Positions 61,640 through 64,000 of a stretch of DNA of 64,000 nucleotides are shown piece by piece. Numbering within the stretch: position 1 is the first letter of the stretch; every line of letters begins with the position of its first letter. The position numbers and the translations under genes were made by a program. Source of the DNA: Anthoceros angustus (Eukaryota; Streptophyta; Anthocerotopsida; Anthocerotales; Anthocerotaceae); assembly GCA_010909165.1 (NCBI GenBank), contig MU008200.1:372001-436000 (forward strand), given 5' to 3'. The notes under the pieces are model-generated. The model was not told the origin of the DNA and ran no database searches. It worked only from the letters and a program-made list of their open reading frames with translations.

Positions 61640-62340
61640 TATTTGGGCGAGTAATCTATGCTCACTAGCGAGTGGGTCGCACCTATCGTGATTGTACCAA
61701 AGAAGCAGCAGGGAAAGGTTCGGGTATGCCAGGATTTCAGGAAGCTCAATGAACGAAGAAGGATCATCACCCTTTGCCTTTCATGGACAGTGTGCTGGAC
61801 ACGGTAGCCGGACATGAGATGTATAGTTTCTTGGACGGATATTCTGGGTACAATCAGATTTCGCTGCGGAAGGAAGATCAGGACAAGACAACATTCACAA
61901 CGGATTGGGGAACCTACGCTTATTCAAAACTCCCTTTCGGGTTGTGTAATGCCCCTGCCACTTTCCAGCGTGTGGTGAACGCGATATTCCGAGACTTCTT
62001 ACGGAAGTTTATGGAGGTATTCCTAGATGATTTCTGCGTGTTCGGAAGGAGGAAACTGCATTTAGATCATTTGAGACAATGTTTCCAGAAATGCAGAGAG
62101 TCGAACATGAAACTTCATCCGGGGAAGTGTTATTTTGGTATGACGGAGGGCATTTTGTTAGCACATCGGGTCTCATGCGATTGCGAGAGATAAGTAGCAA
62201 TTATAGGCGAGATGGACGCACCACAAAGCGGTGAGACAGTGCGTGCTTTTGTAGGCTGGTAGGATATTACAGGAGGTTCATCAAGGATTTCGCTAAGAAG
62301 GCAGCCTTGTTGACACAATTGACCAAGAAGGATATACCTT
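61640..62340 (+). pseudogene. gypsy-G reverse transcriptase (plus)
   Basis: Plus frames read VAPIVIVPKKQQGKVRVCQD and FRKLNE (61,670-61,750), then the 139-codon frame MPFMDSVLDTVAGHEMYSFL, DGYSGYNQISLRKEDQDKTT, LPFGLCNAPATFQRVVNAIF, MEVFLDDFCVFGRR (active site LDD codons 62,023-62,031) and KCYFGMTEGILLAHRVSCD. The connection follows with a shift (GEMDAPQSGETVRAF, RFIKDFAKKAALLTQLTKKD). This is the only gypsy-G copy with a complete RT palm. Confidence 0.92.
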
Positions 62341-62343
62341 CGA

Positions 62344-62853
62344 ATGGACCAATGCAAGGCAGAGGCTTTTGGCGGTGACGACAGTGGCGCGTTACAACCG
62401 GATTGGGAGAAACCGTTTCACGTATACGTGGATGTGTCCGCCTATGCCATCGGGACCGTCTTAAGCCAGAAGGACGAGAAGAAACGGGATCATCCGATTT
62501 TCTATGCCGGTAGACAGCTCACGGATGCTGAGAAGAACTACTCAACCACGGAGCGGGAGGGTCTTGGTATCATTTACTCCTGTAAGAAGTTTAGACACTA
62601 TCTGCTTGCTTGCAAAGTGACGTTCCATGTTGACCATTTTGCGTTGAAGTACCTTGTCAACAAGCCAGATTTGTCAGGAAGGATTGCCAGATGGGTGCTA
62701 CTGCTGCAAGAATTTGATTACGACGTAGAAACTAGGCCAGGGAAGCAGCATCAAAATGCTGATTTTATTTCGTCACGCGAGGAGCGACTTGAGGCCACGA
62801 CGATTTCACGAGGAGTTGGTCGCACAGTCGAAGAGGACGTGAGCATGTTGTAG
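62344..62853 (+). pseudogene. gypsy-G RNase H (plus, open frame)
   Basis: One open frame reads PDWEKPFHVYVDVSAYAIGT, VLSQKDEKKRDHPIFYAGRQ, LTDAEKNYSTTEREGLGIIY, KKFRHYLLACKVTFHVDHFA, LKYLVNKPDLSGRIARWVLL and QEFDYDVETRPGKQHQNADF. The RNase H acidic residues D (YVD), E (TERE) and D (VDHFA, HQNAD) are all visible. It removes template RNA during cDNA synthesis. The frame is separated from RT by a shift around 62,340. Confidence 0.93.
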
Positions 62854-64000
62854 GGCCTAATTGATCAGCAAGTCTTGTTGCCAGCGGAGAGGCCAAATGA
62901 GCAAGAAGGAGCGTTGTGCGGAAAAGCTGCCAGACAATCACAAATCCGAGGGGATAGGATGGCGCCGGATGGGCGAGGAGGAGGCTGGAATGCTCCTCAA
63001 GGGTGAGCAGTCGGAGGGCTGCAAGTGGAGGCCACGAGTTGGCAAAGGAAGGAGGTGCACCCCATGACAAGTTTGAAGAAAAATCGGGAGAGAAGGATGG
63101 CATTCATGGGAAATCACTCTAAGGAGGACATGGAGGTGCAGGAAGGAAGAGGTCGCCATGGGGGAGCTGGCTGACCTAGTCACGAGGCTAGGGTGAATGG
63201 AAAAGAGATCGCCCGTTGTCGGAGGAGGAGCATGCAAACGGGCTGGGAGGACGTGCGGCGGGCGGCGGGGCGATGGATTTGTAGATAGATCCACGCCACA
63301 GGGCTACTAGACGAGCTAGCGGGGAGGCGTGGTATGGGAAGGAGGAGATTAGAACGAGGGGCGTTCATGCCCAAGATATCTGAGCGGTGAAATCGCAAGT
63401 TCTGGAGCATGGAATCATGCCCGATGGTTTGTCGGGGAGGCGGGCTGTTTTCTCCATAAAGCCTCGCCCCTATTGCCTAAAGGAGGCGTCTATACAAGCT
63501 TGGGCCGGACGAGAAGATTGAGATGCCTCGAGGTTGAAGAGGCACACTCACGGAGGCACTACATGCGAAGAGGCGGTGGACACTATTCGGCATGACCGTT
63601 AAGAAGATCTTGAATGCGAGTTCGGTGGCTACGATGCAAGGATGTGTGGGAGTTCACTCGGAGGTGTGATGCGTGTCGAGGGTTGGGCGGCCTACATTGT
63701 ATGGCCTCTCACCCATACTACCGTTAGCACCATTCGAGAAGTGGGGAATCGATTTCGTGGGGCCGATCAAACCACCAACCCAATGGACGGTACATTTTGG
63801 TGGCTACGGATTATTGCGAAGATGGTGGAGCGGAAGCGGCGAGGAAGGGACGCTGCAATGGCAAAGTTTTTTCGAGAACATCATAACGAAACGGTGTCCT
63901 TTAGAGTTGGTCGGCCAGGGACACATTTCCTCAACTCGCGTTGAGTCCCTAACCACCTACTTCAACATTCGGCATCGAAGACGCCCCTACAACCCCAAGG
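62853..64000 (+). pseudogene. gypsy-G integrase (plus, runs off the window)
   Basis: The first 750 bases are broken. Readable parts are a Lys/Arg-rich spacer, FLDQ-like bases, KEASIQAWAGREDCRC-like bases near 63,480, HTHGGTTCEEAVDTIRHDR (remnant of the zinc-binding part, 63,550-63,600), MCGSSLGGVMRVEGWAAYIV and WPLTHTT, then VGNRFRGADQTTNPMDGTFW where the first catalytic D region should be, and GTHFLNSR near 63,920. Comparison with the minus copies at 22.5-23.6 kb shows the expected order. It continues beyond the right edge. Confidence 0.8.

Noticed and set aside
1-64000. Bacterial or organellar origin
   Set aside because: Dense copia and gypsy elements, iMet-type primer-binding sites and TATA-type LTR promoters argue for a plant nuclear genome. 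No ribosome-binding-site-led gene clusters were seen.

Overview
This window looks like a piece of nuclear heterochromatin from a land plant. Nearly every stretch that can be read is part of an LTR retrotransposon. Ty1/copia and Ty3/gypsy domains lie on both strands, and two primer-binding sites resemble the 3' end of plant initiator Met-tRNA. I see no intron-containing host gene, tRNA, rRNA or CRISPR array. The species cannot be named from the sequence. Almost every reading frame is broken by small indels, so the coding entries are given as pseudogenes or domain relics.

Families (working names). Copia-A: a full gag-PR-IN-RT-RNaseH copy on the minus strand (about 5.9-9.9 kb) and two plus-strand copies cut off inside the integrase (30.9-32.6 and 48.4-50.1 kb). 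Copia-B: a complete minus-strand element (12.71-20.18 kb) with both LTRs. Copia-C: minus-strand copies at 34.8-39.2 and 52.4-57.3 kb. Gypsy-G: gag-PR relic at 1.2-2.9 kb (-), pol relics at 22.5-26.2 and 40.5-43.4 kb (-), and PR-RT-RNaseH-IN at 59.9-64.0 kb (+). RV module: a repeated coding unit with a basic N-terminus, an unrecognised conserved middle (R) and a long coiled coil (V). It has its own TATA box and is followed by a second promoter block (L) that leads into copia-A gag.

Layout. 0-1.2 kb: end of a plus-strand copia and its 3' LTR. 1.2-4.7 kb: gypsy-G gag-PR and an R fragment (-). 4.7-5.9 kb: a PPT-like boundary and a plus-strand ORF opposite copia-A. 5.9-12.7 kb: copia-A, then L, then V (-). 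12.7-20.2 kb: copia-B inserted into the RV module. 20.2-21.3 kb: rest of R. From about 21.31 to 56.51 kb two copies of a unit of about 17.5 kb lie head to tail, joined near 39.19 kb. Each unit reads: R N-terminus and promoter (-), gypsy-G pol (-), the same promoter and N-terminus inverted (+), RV (+), L (+), truncated copia-A (+), a shortened V-L (+), and copia-C (-). 56.5-57.3 kb: leader, PBS and 5' LTR of the second copia-C. 57.3-59.5 kb: a divergent L and V (-). 59.9-64 kb: gypsy-G (+).

Two signals run through the whole window. One is a palindrome related to CCTACCATGGTAGG, present in dozens of copies in RV promoters and inside RV coding sequence. The other is a bias in which related copies differ mainly by small deletions at CAG/CTG trinucleotides, which suggests base-calling error at CHG-methylated sites. 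Reading frames should be judged with that in mind.
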